DNA of 64,000 bases from Bosea sp. OAE506 (GCF_040546595.1 NZ_JBEPOB010000001.1:131501-195500), one strand, 5' to 3'. Shown: positions 18,706 to 26,985, numbered from the stretch's first letter. Notes: generated from the letters alone by a model not told the origin. Numbers and translations are program-made.

Positions 18706-18899
18706 GGCTCCACCTTCTGAGGAGTTGGAGCCTTCGACAAACCCGGAGCGGTTCACTCACAAAATTGCGCACCCAGTTGGCATAACGAATGGGAGATCAG
18801 TTGCCGCGACCCGAACGGGTGGCCCCTGTCTGGCCTTAGAACCTCAGTTAGGCGCCCTTAATCCTTTCGCACCATCATGCCACGAAAAGGGAATCATCA

Positions 18900-20603
18900 G
18901 TGTCCCTGTCGGAAAATTGCGAGATGATGGGCCCGCGCAAAATCTCGACACAAATCTTCGGTGCTTTCGCCTCGTTTGCGCTTGCTGCCACGCTTGCGGT
19001 GGGGCTTGGCGTCCAGACGCTGTCGCGCTATGCGGCGATGACAAGCGAGATGGAGGCAGAGACGCGCCGTATCCTAATGGCTGAACGCATGGACAGCCTG
19101 GTCAACGGTGTGGTGATGGAGTCGCGCGGGATCTATCTGGCGACGGATATCGCCGATGCCGAGCGCTTCGTGGCACCGCTTCTCACTAATCTCGCTGAGA
19201 TCGAGCGCCTCGTCCGGGACTGGCGGGCGCTGCCTGGGAGCAACGCCGAGGCCGCATTCGATGAGGTGGCCGAGCAGCTCGACAGTTTCGTGCGGTTCAG
19301 GACTGAGCTGGTCGAGCGTACGCGGGCGGAGGGGCCCGCGGCTGCACGTTTATTTGGCAACAACGAGAGCAACCGCGACAACAGAAAGGCGCTGAATGCG
19401 GCGCTGAGGAACGTCGCCATGCTTAATGAAAGCCGCGCCGCGGTAACGGATGCCGAGCGGGACGTCCTGCAACGCCACAGTCTTTGGCGGCAGCTGGGGT
19501 GTGGACTACTGGTGGTGGCCGGGTTCGCGGGGGCGCTGACTCTGGTTCATCTGAGGGTTTCACGGCCTTTGCACCAGCTTGCGGCAACAATGCAGCGTCT
19601 CGCCGATGCTGAGCCGATCGCGGAGATTCCGTCAATCTTGCAGCGCGACGAGATAGGCGACATGGCGCGCTCGGTGGCGGTGTTCCACCGGACTGCCGCT
19701 GAACGCGCAGGGCTTGAGGCAGAGGCAAAGGCGGGCGATGTTGCGCGGCTGCGCCGCCAGGCCAAGCGCGACGAACTCACCGCCGAGTTCAACATCCGCA
19801 TCGACCAGGTTCTCAACACGGTTCGGGTCAGCGTCGACGAGATGGAGGAGACGGCCCGCAGCCTCAACGCCGTCGCCACCAGCGCCACATCCCAGGCCAA
19901 CGAGGCAAGGGGCGCAGCCCTCGACGCGTCCGACAACGTCCGCTCGATCGCGGCCGCCTCCGAGCAGCTGTCGGAGTCGATTACCGAGATCGCCGAACGC
20001 ATCGGCCATACGGATGGCGTGGTCCGGTCGGCGGCCGAGGATGCGGCGCGGGCACGCGTCAATGTCGGCAACCTGCTGGGTGCCTCGGAAAGCATCGCCC
20101 GGGTCGTCGACCTGATCCGCGAGATCGCGGCGCAGACCAATCTGCTGGCGCTCAACGCGACGATCGAGGCGGCTCGCGCCGGCGAGGCGGGGCGCGGCTT
20201 TGCGGTCGTCGCCGGCGAGGTCAAGCTGCTGGCCGAGCGCACCGCTCAGGCCACCGACGAGATCGCCGAGCGCATCATCGCCTTCGAGAGCGAAACGAAG
20301 GGTGCTGTCGCAGCGATCGAGACGATCGCGCGCGTCATGGGCGAGGTTGCGCAGCACACGGTCGCCATCGCGGGCGCCACCTCCCAGCAGATGGGCGCGA
20401 CCTCGGAGATCGCCAGCAGCGCGCAGGCCACCGCCAATGGCACGGCGGGTGTGGCCCATCAGATGGAGCAGGTGACCGCGACCTCCCAGTCGGCCATGCT
20501 GTCGGCGAACCGGGCGCTGAGCACCGCCGAAAATCTGGCGCGGGAGGCCCATGCGCTGCGTAGCGCGGTCGGGACCTTCTTCGCCGACATGAAGGCGGCT
20601 TGA
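18900..20603 (+). CDS. Methyl-accepting chemotaxis protein
   Basis: 567 residues. First membrane helix about 20-40 ([19 protein letters not shown]), a roughly 150-residue all-helical periplasmic sensor, second helix about 198-220 ([19 protein letters not shown]), HAMP about 221-275 and a long cytoplasmic coiled coil. The signalling tip is [20 protein letters not shown] followed by [14 protein letters not shown], the CheA/CheW contact. Start GTG 18900 has AAGGGA 6 bases upstream; ATG 18924 is an alternative. No C-terminal NWETF pentapeptide. No other che genes are in the window, so it probably feeds arrays encoded elsewhere. Confidence 0.92.
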   Translation: MSLSENCEMMGPRKISTQIFGAFASFALAATLAVGLGVQTLSRYAAMTSEMEAETRRILMAERMDSLVNGVVMESRGIYLATDIADAERFVAPLLTNLAEIERLVRDWRALPGSNAEAAFDEVAEQLDSFVRFRTELVERTRAEGPAAARLFGNNESNRDNRKALNAALRNVAMLNESRAAVTDAERDVLQRHSLWRQLGCGLLVVAGFAGALTLVHLRVSRPLHQLAATMQRLADAEPIAEIPSILQRDEIGDMARSVAVFHRTAAERAGLEAEAKAGDVARLRRQAKRDELTAEFNIRIDQVLNTVRVSVDEMEETARSLNAVATSATSQANEARGAALDASDNVRSIAAASEQLSESITEIAERIGHTDGVVRSAAEDAARARVNVGNLLGASESIARVVDLIREIAAQTNLLALNATIEAARAGEAGRGFAVVAGEVKLLAERTAQATDEIAERIIAFESETKGAVAAIETIARVMGEVAQHTVAIAGATSQQMGATSEIASSAQATANGTAGVAHQMEQVTATSQSAMLSANRALSTAENLAREAHALRSAVGTFFADMKAA

Positions 20604-20673
20604 GCCGGACCGTCAAGGGTCAAATTTGGCCTTTAATCAGCAATATTATCGGGCTGCGGACCGAGCATAAGAT

Positions 20674-20997
20674 CTATTGCTTGGACCGGAGCCTCTCTTT
20701 GATCATAAGCACAGCCTGCTCAAGTTCTCTAATCGTATCCCTGCAATATTTGAGTTGAGTCTGATACTGTTCGTCGGTGATCGTGTGTTCGGCAATTTCA
20801 GAGAGCGTGAAGCCCATCTTTGTCAAATTCACAATTTCGGCGATCCGGGCGCGGTCTTCCTTGTCGTAAACGCGCTGAGAGCGTTGGTCTGGCGAAATCC
20901 GGGACGGCTTGATGAGCCCGCGCTGCTCGTAGAACCGTAGGGCGCGCAGGGTCAGCCCAAACTCGTCTGCCATTTGGCGGATGGTATAGATCGTCAT
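20674..20997 (-). CDS. MerR-family transcriptional regulator
   Basis: About 107 residues from ATG 20997 (MTIYTIRQMADEFGLTLRAL). N-terminal winged helix with RALRFYEQRGLIKPSR, second helix QRVYDKEDRARIAEIVNLTK and a C-terminal coiled coil (YCRDTIRELEQAVLMIKERL). No cysteine pattern of the metal-sensing MerR group. An upstream start at 21060 would add 21 unlikely residues. Target unknown; the nearest gene is the exported CRCL protein starting divergently at 21161. Confidence 0.85.
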   Translation of the reverse strand: MTIYTIRQMADEFGLTLRALRFYEQRGLIKPSRISPDQRSQRVYDKEDRARIAEIVNLTKMGFTLSEIAEHTITDEQYQTQLKYCRDTIRELEQAVLMIKERLRSKQ

Positions 20998-21083
20998 CGA
21001 GCAGGGATATTTCGGGTCTTTGACGGGCGCAAGTCCAGACATCGGCCCCATCCGAGCCAAAAGCGTGATGCAAGCGAGCAGCG

Positions 21084-21106
21084 CGCAACCATTTGTTCAA
21101 GTTTTT
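21084..21106 (+). promoter_or_regulatory. Conserved element upstream of second CRCL-family gene
   Basis: CGCAACCATTTGTTCAAG, then a T run, 77 bases before the start at 21161; matches the element at 5970-5991 in sequence and spacing. It also lies in the promoter region of the divergent MerR gene. Confidence 0.5.
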
Positions 21107-21160
21107 ACCCTTCGATAGGGCTTCCGGCCTCCGCGTGCCCTGTGCCCCTCGGTTGTAGCC

Positions 21161-21583
21161 ATGAGATCTCCCCTGTCGCTCGTGATGGCCCTGGCGGTTA
21201 CGGCCGGTTCACTGGCCGAAGCCATTCCATCGGAGACCAACCGCTTTGCCTCTGCCTGTATCAGGGAACACGATGAACTCCCGTATCGGGTGAGAACCAG
21301 CACATGCCGATGTCTTTCGGCCAAAGATGCGTCGCTCCGTGGCTGGGTCGAATGGGTGTTTGTGTCGCAACAGGTCCGTGCCGCCGCTGATCTCAATGTA
21401 TGTCTCTCAAAAGCCTTGGCCGACTTTGCGGATTTGCCGCCGGTGCATGGAAAGCAGGAGGACCTGGACCGGGCCATATTGGCGGTAACCACCACCGGGT
21501 CGTTGAGGGCTCAACGCTCCTGGTTTTTTCCACACCCGCGGGACCCGGTGCGCCCGTGGCCCTCGAACGTTGCCAGCCCTTAG
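21161..21583 (+). CDS. Exported hypothetical protein, CRCL family member 2
   Basis: 140 residues: signal peptide (about 1-20, LVMALAVTAGSLAEA), then ACIREHDELPYRVRTSTCRC, SLRGWVEWVFVSQQV, LNVCLSKALADF and the tail FFPHPRDPVRPWPSNVASP. All four cysteines and both tryptophans of the WxEW segment align with the protein at 6045. Likely periplasmic. Function unknown. Confidence 0.75.
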   Translation: MRSPLSLVMALAVTAGSLAEAIPSETNRFASACIREHDELPYRVRTSTCRCLSAKDASLRGWVEWVFVSQQVRAAADLNVCLSKALADFADLPPVHGKQEDLDRAILAVTTTGSLRAQRSWFFPHPRDPVRPWPSNVASP

Positions 21584-21612
21584 GCGGGCTGACTTCCGCT
21601 CCCGTCCTTGGG

Positions 21613-21753
21613 CTATGTTGGAAAGCGGAGCCGCGCCTGCTCGCGCAGGTCGGAGGGGCGCGGCGTCATGATCCGCCCGATCTGCCACCCCAACGCACTG
21701 CACATCAGCATGCCCCCGATAACGGCGGAAAAGGTTAAAACGAACTCAAGCAT
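21613..21753 (-). CDS. Small single-pass membrane protein
   Basis: 46 residues from ATG 21753: MLEFVLTFSAVIGGMLMCSA, then LGWQIGRIMTPRPSDLREQA. GGAG lies 8 bases before the ATG. One membrane helix with a basic tail; unrecognised. Confidence 0.42.
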   Translation of the reverse strand: MLEFVLTFSAVIGGMLMCSALGWQIGRIMTPRPSDLREQARLRFPT

Positions 21754-21953
21754 CGGCCACTCCGGCAGCTCACCCCGCCACCAACACCTTAGGCGAGGTT
21801 TCGTTCGCAATGAATCGTACGAAAGGCCGGCAGCGGGCCTTCGCGATCCAATGGGCATTACAAATCTTTCGCTGGACTGAACCTTCTAAACCGCTGCGCC
21901 GTAGAAAGAGAAAATGCGGCGTGGCAGCCGAATGTGACGGGTGTGCTGGGGTT

Positions 21954-22094
21954 ATGCGGTCATTTCCCAATGTATGGCTTTGGACAATCATCATTGCGAT
22001 TCTGGCCAGTCTCGCCACACTCACCGCCATCCATGACCCGTTTCGGGAGTTCTATCGCCGGACGGAAGCAGAGGCTGCCCAACCGCGCCCATAA
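21954..22094 (+). CDS. Small single-pass membrane protein
   Basis: 46 residues from ATG 21954 (MRSFPNVWLWTIIIAILASL), one helix then a charged tail (FREFYRRTEAEAAQ). The preceding GGGG could serve as ribosome-binding site. Unrecognised. Confidence 0.4.
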   Translation: MRSFPNVWLWTIIIAILASLATLTAIHDPFREFYRRTEAEAAQPRP

Positions 22095-22170
22095 CCTGCC
22101 GGCCCATGCCTTGCAGTGTGCTGCAAGGCGCCGCCTGGAGGTTCGAAATGGCACAAGCTCTGACCTGAGC

Positions 22171-22371
22171 ATGAAGCCTCACCGGCGCGAGCGGCTCTCA
22201 GCCGATGTCGTTGCCTACCTCCTGACCGTTTCGCTCATTGTCCTGGAGTGCGGGTGGATTGCCCTGCTGGGATATGGGCTGTGGCGTTTGACGATGGGTA
22301 ACCGGTCAAAAGACATTGACGTCAAAGGGTCTGCGGCTAGCGTCCGGCACTTTATGGCGCGGAACCGGTAA
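22171..22371 (+). CDS. Small membrane protein
   Basis: 66 residues from ATG 22171 (MKPHRRERLSADVVAYLLTV), one strong helix (SLIVLECGWIALLGYGLW) and a polar tail. Its stop overlaps the next start in TAATG, suggesting coupled translation with 22371-22598. Unrecognised. Confidence 0.42.
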   Translation: MKPHRRERLSADVVAYLLTVSLIVLECGWIALLGYGLWRLTMGNRSKDIDVKGSAASVRHFMARNR

Positions 22372-22598
22372 TGCCTCTATCGACCTTGAAAGAGCCTCTC
22401 GATCTGGCCCGAGCGGAAGGGGCTCTGGACCTGGCCTGGCGGCGCCTGAAGGCAGACAATCTTCTGGTGGCCCCTGAAAGCGATCGCATTCGGCTTGCAT
22501 CCATGATCGTCGAGCTCCTCATCATGGCAGAGGACGAGGATGATCTGGCCAAACGCGCGATCGACAAGTTCAAAAAGAGCGGCGTGCATCGTGGTTGA
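22371..22598 (+). CDS. Small hypothetical protein (ALDLAWRRLK family)
   Basis: 75 residues, all helical: ALDLAWRRLKADNLL, then ESDRIRLASMIVELLIMAED and DDLAKRAIDKFKK. The same layout (AFDAAWIAV, then ERERLSHIIMSVWQ, then LAETAVQAFND) is in the minus-strand gene at 26038-26295. From memory this resembles a small family repeated many times in rhizobial genomes, function unknown. Confidence 0.6.
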   Translation: MPLSTLKEPLDLARAEGALDLAWRRLKADNLLVAPESDRIRLASMIVELLIMAEDEDDLAKRAIDKFKKSGVHRG

Positions 22599-23398
22599 GG
22601 AGTGAGTTGTGCGGATCAGGCCGATTGAACAATTTGCCTGACCCTGGCGTTGTGAACGCAGCAATTTCCGGGGGCTCGTGCGTGCCGCACGCCAGTCTCG
22701 TCACGGCTGCTATCAGCCAGCTATATATCCGGACGCTTCAGTAGAACCGCCGGCCTCGATTGATCTTCCTGTTGTATTGACCGGCTTCACTGCCGGCGCC
22801 GTACCAGTCCGGCCGGCGCGGCCATTCTGATTTGAGTTGGGGGCAGCGGCAAGGCACCAGGAACTCCTCAAGGCGGCCGGGCGCTTTCTGACCTGCTACT
22901 CCCTCTCGGCTCGTGCTGCCGGGTTCGCCCGGATCGCCATTGGTAGGTGAGATCTCAGTGTCCGAGGAAGTCTTCACACCTGCACATCGTTCGGAGGTTA
23001 ACTCAACAAGGGAGCCGATCGTAAAATCTGCGAGCGATCAGGTTTAAGGCGAGCGCACTGCCGGCATGTCACATAGCTTAAAAATGCAGATTTCCGGCAG
23101 GCGGACTATCGGGGCGTTGGCTTTGGGCAAAAATCGTTTAACCATCGCCGCAGCAGAATGCGCCAAAAGGTGCCGTGCAGGCCCGGCCCGGAACCGGACG
23201 TTCGCGGGCAAAGGCGGCTCGGGCTTTTGGCCCATTGCGGGCAGCAGCCCTGATGCCGATCAGCAGCTCACGCAGATCCGGCTCAGGGTTTGAGCTTCAT
23301 GATATAGGCTCCGAAGGTCTGAGGCAGCGCGGGTGTCGCCGGAGAGCCAGCTATTGTGGCGATCTGATTTATTGCTGCTTGAGGAAGGGCGCCAAACG
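22599..23398. other. Long stretch without a supported gene
   Basis: Weak open frames exist (minus 22738-22977, rich in Gly/Arg/Tyr at its end; plus 23066-23293), but none has a family pattern, signal peptide or good ribosome-binding site. Confidence 0.4.
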
Positions 23399-23426
23399 AA
23401 AAGGCCCCCGGAACCCTCCGGAGGCC
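23399..23426 (-). terminator. Rho-independent terminator (minus strand)
   Basis: Minus strand GGCCTCCGG, 6-base loop, CCGGGGGCC with one mismatch, then TTTT. It would end transcription coming from the stress-gene operon starting at 24272. Confidence 0.6.
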
Positions 23427-23465
23427 TCGGCACGGCGGGGAGCAAAGGCCAGATGACCGGCGGGG

Positions 23466-23601
23466 TCATGCGGCTGGAGGCGGTTGCACTGCGATCATAA
23501 GGATCGGCATTCTCGTCGAAGCGCGACCAGCCCTCCTGACGATGCTCAGCCGTGCGCGCGGTCCGATCGAGCGGCGTTGCGCCGTCAAGGATTTCCTCCA
23601 C
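23466..23601 (-). pseudogene. General stress protein, detached C-terminal tail
   Basis: The minus strand from GTG 23601 reads VEEILDGATPLDRTARTAEH, then RQEGWSRFDENADPY, which is the usual last part of YflT-type general stress proteins (ILD..P.D...R...R.EGW..FD..A.PY). It is in a different frame from the body at 23585-23941 and the linking segment (normally AEGVRRGGTLV-like) is missing. The frame stays open to 23260 through the terminator. Confidence 0.55.
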
Positions 23602-23941
23602 GATTAACTCCTTGTCGGGCTCGGCGCGAACTGATGAACGAGCCCACTAGGCCGCCCGCGGCGGCACCCGCAACCGCGCCAGCTGCGGTGGCTGCGAGCC
23701 AACCGGCGGCGACGACGGGGCCGATGCCAGGAATGGCCAGCATGCCCAAGCCGGCGAGGAGGCCAGCCGCGCCGCCGACGCTTGCGCCAATCCCTGCGCC
23801 TTCCTCGGCGTTGGTCTCGCCGCCGCCGTTGCGACCGACGATGCTGACGTTACTGCTGGAAATGCCGGCTTCTTCAAGCCGCTCGACTGCTGAACGGGCT
23901 GTCTCGTAGTCGCCATAGGAACGGGTGATCGTCCGGGTCAT
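23585..23941 (-). pseudogene. General stress protein (YflT-type, glycine-zipper), 3' damaged
   Basis: From ATG 23941: N-terminal YflT-like domain (TRSYGDYETARSAVERLEEA, then GISSSNVSIVGRN) and a glycine-rich transmembrane stretch (GIGASVGGAAGLLAGLGMLA, then IPGIGPVVAAGWLAATAAGA). After GGLVGSF the expected AEGVRRGGT segment is lost and the frame runs to an unrelated end (RQGVNRGGNP). The gene follows the PepSY-like gene by 37 bases and shares its EcfG-type promoter. The body could still fold as a membrane-associated protein. A second broken copy is at 46911-47351. Confidence 0.75.
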
Positions 23942-23978
23942 GTCGGTCTCCATAGGTCTCGGTGAGAGGGGCATTTCG

Positions 23979-24272
23979 TCAGTTCTTGACGATGTTGCCG
24001 CGGTAATCGACTGAGACGCCGACTTTGGCGCCGGCATTCATGGCCGAGCCCTTCCAGACGCCATTCTCGTCCTTCTTAAGGTCGGTTACATCGGTGTAGC
24101 CGTTGGCTTCCAGCCGGCTCTTGGCCTGGCCTTCGGTGAAGCTATTGGCGCCCGGCAACGGGGCGTTGGCATCGACCGGAGAGGTCGGCGTCGGTGCGGT
24201 TGTCGACGTCTGTGCCATGGCGACAAAGGAGGTCGCCGTGGCGATCAGCGAAGCGATGATCAGCTTTTTCAT
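23979..24272 (-). CDS. Small exported PepSY-like protein
   Basis: 97 residues: signal peptide MKKLIIASLIATATSFVAMA-QT, a Pro/Thr spacer, then a PepSY-like fold (NSFTEGQAKSRLEANGYTDV, then LKKDENGVWKGSAMNAGAKV and SVDYRGNIV). PepSY-like proteins of this size are periplasmic; their ligand is not known. A paralogue with the same core is at 48547-48870. First gene of an operon with the general stress protein; expressed from the EcfG-type promoter at 24317-24342. Confidence 0.85.
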   Translation of the reverse strand: MKKLIIASLIATATSFVAMAQTSTTAPTPTSPVDANAPLPGANSFTEGQAKSRLEANGYTDVTDLKKDENGVWKGSAMNAGAKVGVSVDYRGNIVKN

Positions 24273-24316
24273 GGTGGGCTCCCGAGAATTTGCGGTCGTG
24301 CCGCGCTGCTCGGAAA

Positions 24317-24342
24317 AACGGCGACTTGCCTCTTCTGGTTCC
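24317..24342 (-). promoter_or_regulatory. EcfG-type general stress promoter
   Basis: Minus strand GGAAC (24342-24338), 17-base spacer, CGTT (24320-24317), 45 bases before the start at 24272. Exact match to the alphaproteobacterial EcfG consensus. Confidence 0.8.
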
Positions 24343-24364
24343 GTTCCAAATCACGGATGCGTGA

Positions 24365-24389
24365 GGAACAGGAATGGTTCCAGTTCGTT
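24365..24389 (+). promoter_or_regulatory. EcfG-type general stress promoter
   Basis: GGAAC (24365-24369), 16-base spacer, CGTT (24386-24389), 37 bases before the DUF892 start at 24426. Forms a divergent pair with the promoter at 24317-24342. Confidence 0.82.
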
Positions 24390-24425
24390 TACCGGGCATT
24401 CCAATCAACCACCGGGAGACGCACC

Positions 24426-24938
24426 ATGGCGACCGCACCCAAAGGCCTCGACGACCTGTTTCATGACATGCTCAAGGACGTCTATTACGCCGAGAAGCAG
24501 GTCCTGAAGGCTTTGCCCAAGATGGCAAAGGCTACTAAGTCGCCTGAGCTCAAGAAGGCCTTCGAAACCCATAAGGCCGAGACGGCCGAACAGATCGAGC
24601 GCCTGAGCCAGGTGTTCGAGCTCATCGGCAAGTCGCCGCGCGCCAAGACTTGCGACGCCATCCTCGGCATCCTGAAGGAAGGTGAGGCCGTCATGGAAGA
24701 TTATGAAGATAGCCCGGCCCTCGACGCTGGCCTCGTCGCCTCTGCACAGGCAGTTGAGCACTACGAGATGACGCGGTACGGCACGCTGAAGGCCTGGGCG
24801 CAGCAGCTGGGGCATAAGGAGGCGGTCAAACTTCTCGAAGCGACGCTCGCCGAGGAGACCAAGACGGACGAACTGCTGACCAAGATCAGCTCGTCGACCA
24901 ACGCGGCCGCAGTGCCGAAGGGCGCCAAGGCAGCCTAA
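24426..24938 (+). CDS. DUF892 (YciE-type) ferritin-like protein
   Basis: 170 residues of four-helix ferritin-like fold: LDDLFHDMLKDVYYAEKQVL, ELKKAFETHKAETAEQIERL, TCDAILGILKEGEAVMEDYE, AVEHYEMTRYGTLKAWAQQL and TLAEETKTDELLTKI. Glu/His residues placed for a di-metal site are present (E in YYAEKQ, ETHKAE, EHYE). Related YciE proteins are stress-induced; metal content here is inferred. Start ATG 24426 with GGGAGA upstream. Driven by an exact EcfG-type promoter and closed by a terminator at 24956. A decayed copy is at 27483 and a distant intact one at 29628. Confidence 0.9.
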   Translation: MATAPKGLDDLFHDMLKDVYYAEKQVLKALPKMAKATKSPELKKAFETHKAETAEQIERLSQVFELIGKSPRAKTCDAILGILKEGEAVMEDYEDSPALDAGLVASAQAVEHYEMTRYGTLKAWAQQLGHKEAVKLLEATLAEETKTDELLTKISSSTNAAAVPKGAKAA

Positions 24939-24955
24939 TCAAACAGGTAATCAAG

Positions 24956-24990
24956 AAAGGCCCGCCAGCTCAAACGTGGCGGGCCTTTCC
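24956..24990 (+). terminator. Rho-independent terminator
   Basis: Stem AAAGGCCCGCCA / TGGCGGGCCTTT (12 pairs) with a 9-base loop, just after the DUF892 stop. The A-flank also makes it plausible for the opposite strand. Confidence 0.8.
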
Positions 24991-25035
24991 TATGCGCGCT
25001 ATCCCTCCAGGCAAAGGGCGGTCCAGCGCGAATCC

Positions 25036-25428
25036 ATGAAAGCATTCGAGACCATCAAGAGATGGGCCCGCTCGATCAAGCGAGACGTCGTCGCGCTCTG
25101 GATCGCGGCCAGGGACGGCAGGACGCCGGTGCTGGCGAAGGTCATTGCAGCGGCGGTGGCGGCGTACGCGCTGTCACCGATCGACCTGATCCCGGATTTC
25201 ATCCCCGTGCTGGGATACCTCGACGATCTGCTGATCGTGCCGGTCGGCATCATGCTTGCCGTCAAGCTGATCCCCGCATCGCTTATGATCGAGTTCCGGG
25301 CGGCCGCCTCGGAAAGAACTGAGCGACCGGTCAGCCGGGGCGGATTGGCCTTCGTCGTGATCGTCTGGATCGCGGCCGCCGCGATGACGGTCAACTGGCT
25401 GATCGGCTGGGCGGCTAATAACCACTAG
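25036..25428 (+). CDS. YkvA-type DUF1232 membrane protein
   Basis: 130 residues from ATG 25036. The DUF1232 core is AVAAYALSPIDLIPDFIPVL then GYLDDLLIVPVGIMLAVKLI; a second hydrophobic helix ends the protein (LAFVVIVWIAAAAMTVNWLI). Small inner-membrane protein of unknown function, common in proteobacteria. It starts after the DUF892 terminator, so it has its own promoter or relies on read-through. Confidence 0.88.
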   Translation: MKAFETIKRWARSIKRDVVALWIAARDGRTPVLAKVIAAAVAAYALSPIDLIPDFIPVLGYLDDLLIVPVGIMLAVKLIPASLMIEFRAAASERTERPVSRGGLAFVVIVWIAAAAMTVNWLIGWAANNH

Positions 25429-25489
25429 TCCGATCGACTGACTATGCGTCATCGCCCGCTTGCATTAAGTCGCGCGAGAGGGAGAACCA

Positions 25490-25684
25490 ATGGAAAAGCC
25501 AGTCAAGAGCTTTACGGTCCAGATGGATATCGAGCGATCCGTAACGGTCGTCGTGGAAGCAGGGGACGAGGCCGAGGCACGCCCGAAGGCCAACGACCTC
25601 GATTTCAATTTCGAGGCGGCGGGTGAGATCAAGCGCTGGGTCGTGCACGATGTTGCCGAACTGCCGCAAAGGGCCGCGCCGTGA
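25490..25684 (+). CDS. Small hypothetical protein
   Basis: 64 residues (KSFTVQMDIERSVTVVVEAG, then DEAEARPKANDLDFNFEAAG), probably one beta-alpha unit. Ribosome-binding site GAGGGAGAA before ATG 25490. The stop overlaps the next start (GTGA), implying translational coupling with the exported protein that follows. Confidence 0.6.
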   Translation: MEKPVKSFTVQMDIERSVTVVVEAGDEAEARPKANDLDFNFEAAGEIKRWVVHDVAELPQRAAP

Positions 25685-26022
25685 TCCGGACCGTCGCGGT
25701 CGCCTGCGCGGTGCTGCTGGCGAGTGGCTCCGGAGCCGCGTATCTCGTCGCATCCCGGGTGCCGACCTTCAATGATGTCGTTCATCCCTGCGTGGAGGCC
25801 GAATGCGAACAAGCGCCCCTTCTACGGATGCAGACCTGCCTCTGCCTGGCTGAAGAGATTGCCACTCCGTTCTGGACGGCGCGGAACTTGGTCCTGCCGA
25901 ACGCCTACGCGACCTCGTTCCGTGATGCGATGCTGAGGACCTGTCGAGCCAGCGCGATCGAGAAGCGAGGGAGCGATCGCGGCCCGACGCGTATGTCACC
26001 GATGCCGCGGCTGACCAACTGA
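25681..26022 (+). CDS. Exported hypothetical protein, distant CRCL family member 3
   Basis: 113 residues from GTG 25681. Signal-anchor or signal peptide (VAVACAVLLASGSGAAYLVA), then HPCVEAEC, RMQTCLCLAEEI and RTCRASA. The C-x-C-L motif and the later single Cys correspond to those of the proteins at 6045 and 21161, but overall similarity is lower. Likely periplasmic; function unknown. Confidence 0.6.
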   Translation: MIRTVAVACAVLLASGSGAAYLVASRVPTFNDVVHPCVEAECEQAPLLRMQTCLCLAEEIATPFWTARNLVLPNAYATSFRDAMLRTCRASAIEKRGSDRGPTRMSPMPRLTN

Positions 26023-26037
26023 CGGCCAACCCGAATC

Positions 26038-26295
26038 CTATCCGGCTGATTGCCGCCTCGGAAGAACGATGGGGGCCGAACCGTCGTTGAAGGCCTGTAC
26101 GGCAGTCTCCGCCAGGTCCGCTTGGGGATCGCGCTGCCAAACGCTCATGATGATGTGGCTAAGTCGCTCACGCTCGGCAGGCCTTGCGGATGCCTCGATC
26201 GGCGTCGGCTGGTTCACGGCGATCCAAGCGGCGTCGAAGGCATCGGCCAGCTTCTGGAGATCGGCGGGATCGGCGGTTATCGATCGGAATGGCAT
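26038..26295 (-). CDS. Small hypothetical protein (AFDAAW family)
   Basis: 85 residues: LQKLADAFDAAWIAVNQPTP, then RPAERERLSHIIMSVWQRDP and DLAETAVQAFND. Shares layout with 22371-22598. Converges with the exported protein at 25681. Confidence 0.6.
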   Translation of the reverse strand: MPFRSITADPADLQKLADAFDAAWIAVNQPTPIEASARPAERERLSHIIMSVWQRDPQADLAETAVQAFNDGSAPIVLPRRQSAG

Positions 26296-26399
26296 GCTCG
26301 CCCCCTACATGACTGCGACGCCAATTAGAGCTGGCTCGGTTTGTCTGAACAGTTGCTGTCTGTTGTTAAGTGGATTTCGGCCCTGGTTATGCCGCAACC

Positions 26400-26690
26400 G
26401 GGATTGGCTGCGGCGGGTTAAAGATCTCCGGCTTGCCGAAGCGCGCCATCGCCTCCTCGACGGCCTCGATGCAGAAGGCGACGTCCATCGTGATCGAGAG
26501 CCCGCCAGGCCAGGACCTTGCAGCTGAACCAGTCGACGACGGCAGTCAGATAGACGAAGCCCCGCGCCATCGGGATGTAGGTGATGTCCATCGCTCAGAC
26601 CTGATTAGGTCGCGTCACCGGCAGCTTGCGCAAGAGATAGGGGAAGATCTTGTGCCCCGGCGCCGGCTTTGACGTGTTCGGCCAGCGAGG
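26400..26690 (-). mobile_element. Remnant of an IS3-family transposase OrfB
   Basis: Minus strand gives HKIFPYLLRKLPVTRPNQV, a stop where Trp is expected, then AMDITYIPMARGFVYLTAVV and DWFSCKVLAWR; after a frame change SITMDVAFCIEAVEEAMARF. These are consecutive pieces of an IS3 integrase core (first catalytic Asp in MDITY). Both ends are missing; dead. Confidence 0.8.
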
Positions 26691-26699
26691 GCTGGATTT

Positions 26700-26785
26700 G
26701 AGCAGCATGCCAAGCTCTACCCGACGGATTTGACGGATGAGGAATGGCGCTTCATCGCACCGTTTTTGAACCGCCCCGGCCTCCT
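26700..26785 (+). mobile_element. Remnant of an IS5-family transposase, N-terminus
   Basis: Plus strand reads LYPTDLTDEEWRFIAPFLNR, the typical opening of IS5/IS4-group transposases, then loses similarity. Fragment only. Confidence 0.65.
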
Positions 26786-26859
26786 CGGATGCCAACGCGC
26801 CGAGACTTCGTGGCCAAGGTGCTGGGACCTCTCCTGCCCGCGAAATGGCGGATCAGCCA

Positions 26860-26985
26860 GGACACCCGCATCGCCGCCGCGTGGCCCGTTCCAGGCGTCG
26901 GCGCGTTCACGTTGCTCTGTGCGTAAGCGCTCGTCGACAATATCGTCGCCGCCAGCGAGCCTTGAATGAGTGTCCGACGATCCAT
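26860..26985 (-). pseudogene. Exported protein, 5' fragment
   Basis: From ATG 26985: MDRRTLIQGSLAATILSTSA then YAQSNVNAPTPG, a good signal peptide with signal-peptidase site (AYA-QS). After about 38 residues the sequence becomes Arg-rich and meets the IS5 remnant, so the mature part is lost. The family cannot be named from what is left. Confidence 0.5.

Larger units (their letters stand above)
17435..18754 (-). mobile_element. IS3-family insertion sequence (about 1320 bp), apparently intact
   Basis: Inverted repeats TGAACCGCCCCGG at 17435-17447 and, reversed, TGAACCGCTCCGG ending at 18754. Contains orfA and orfB on the minus strand with overlapping ends. No clear target duplication can be read (AAC left, CTC right). 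Confidence 0.85.

Noticed and set aside
17432..18757. Target-site duplication for the second IS3 element
   Set aside because: The flanking triplets (AAC and CTC) do not match; none is claimed. The same applies to the first IS3 element.
22738..22977. 79-codon minus-strand frame rich in Gly, Arg and Tyr
   Set aside because: Starts at GTG without a good ribosome-binding site and shows no recognisable family; left as intergenic.
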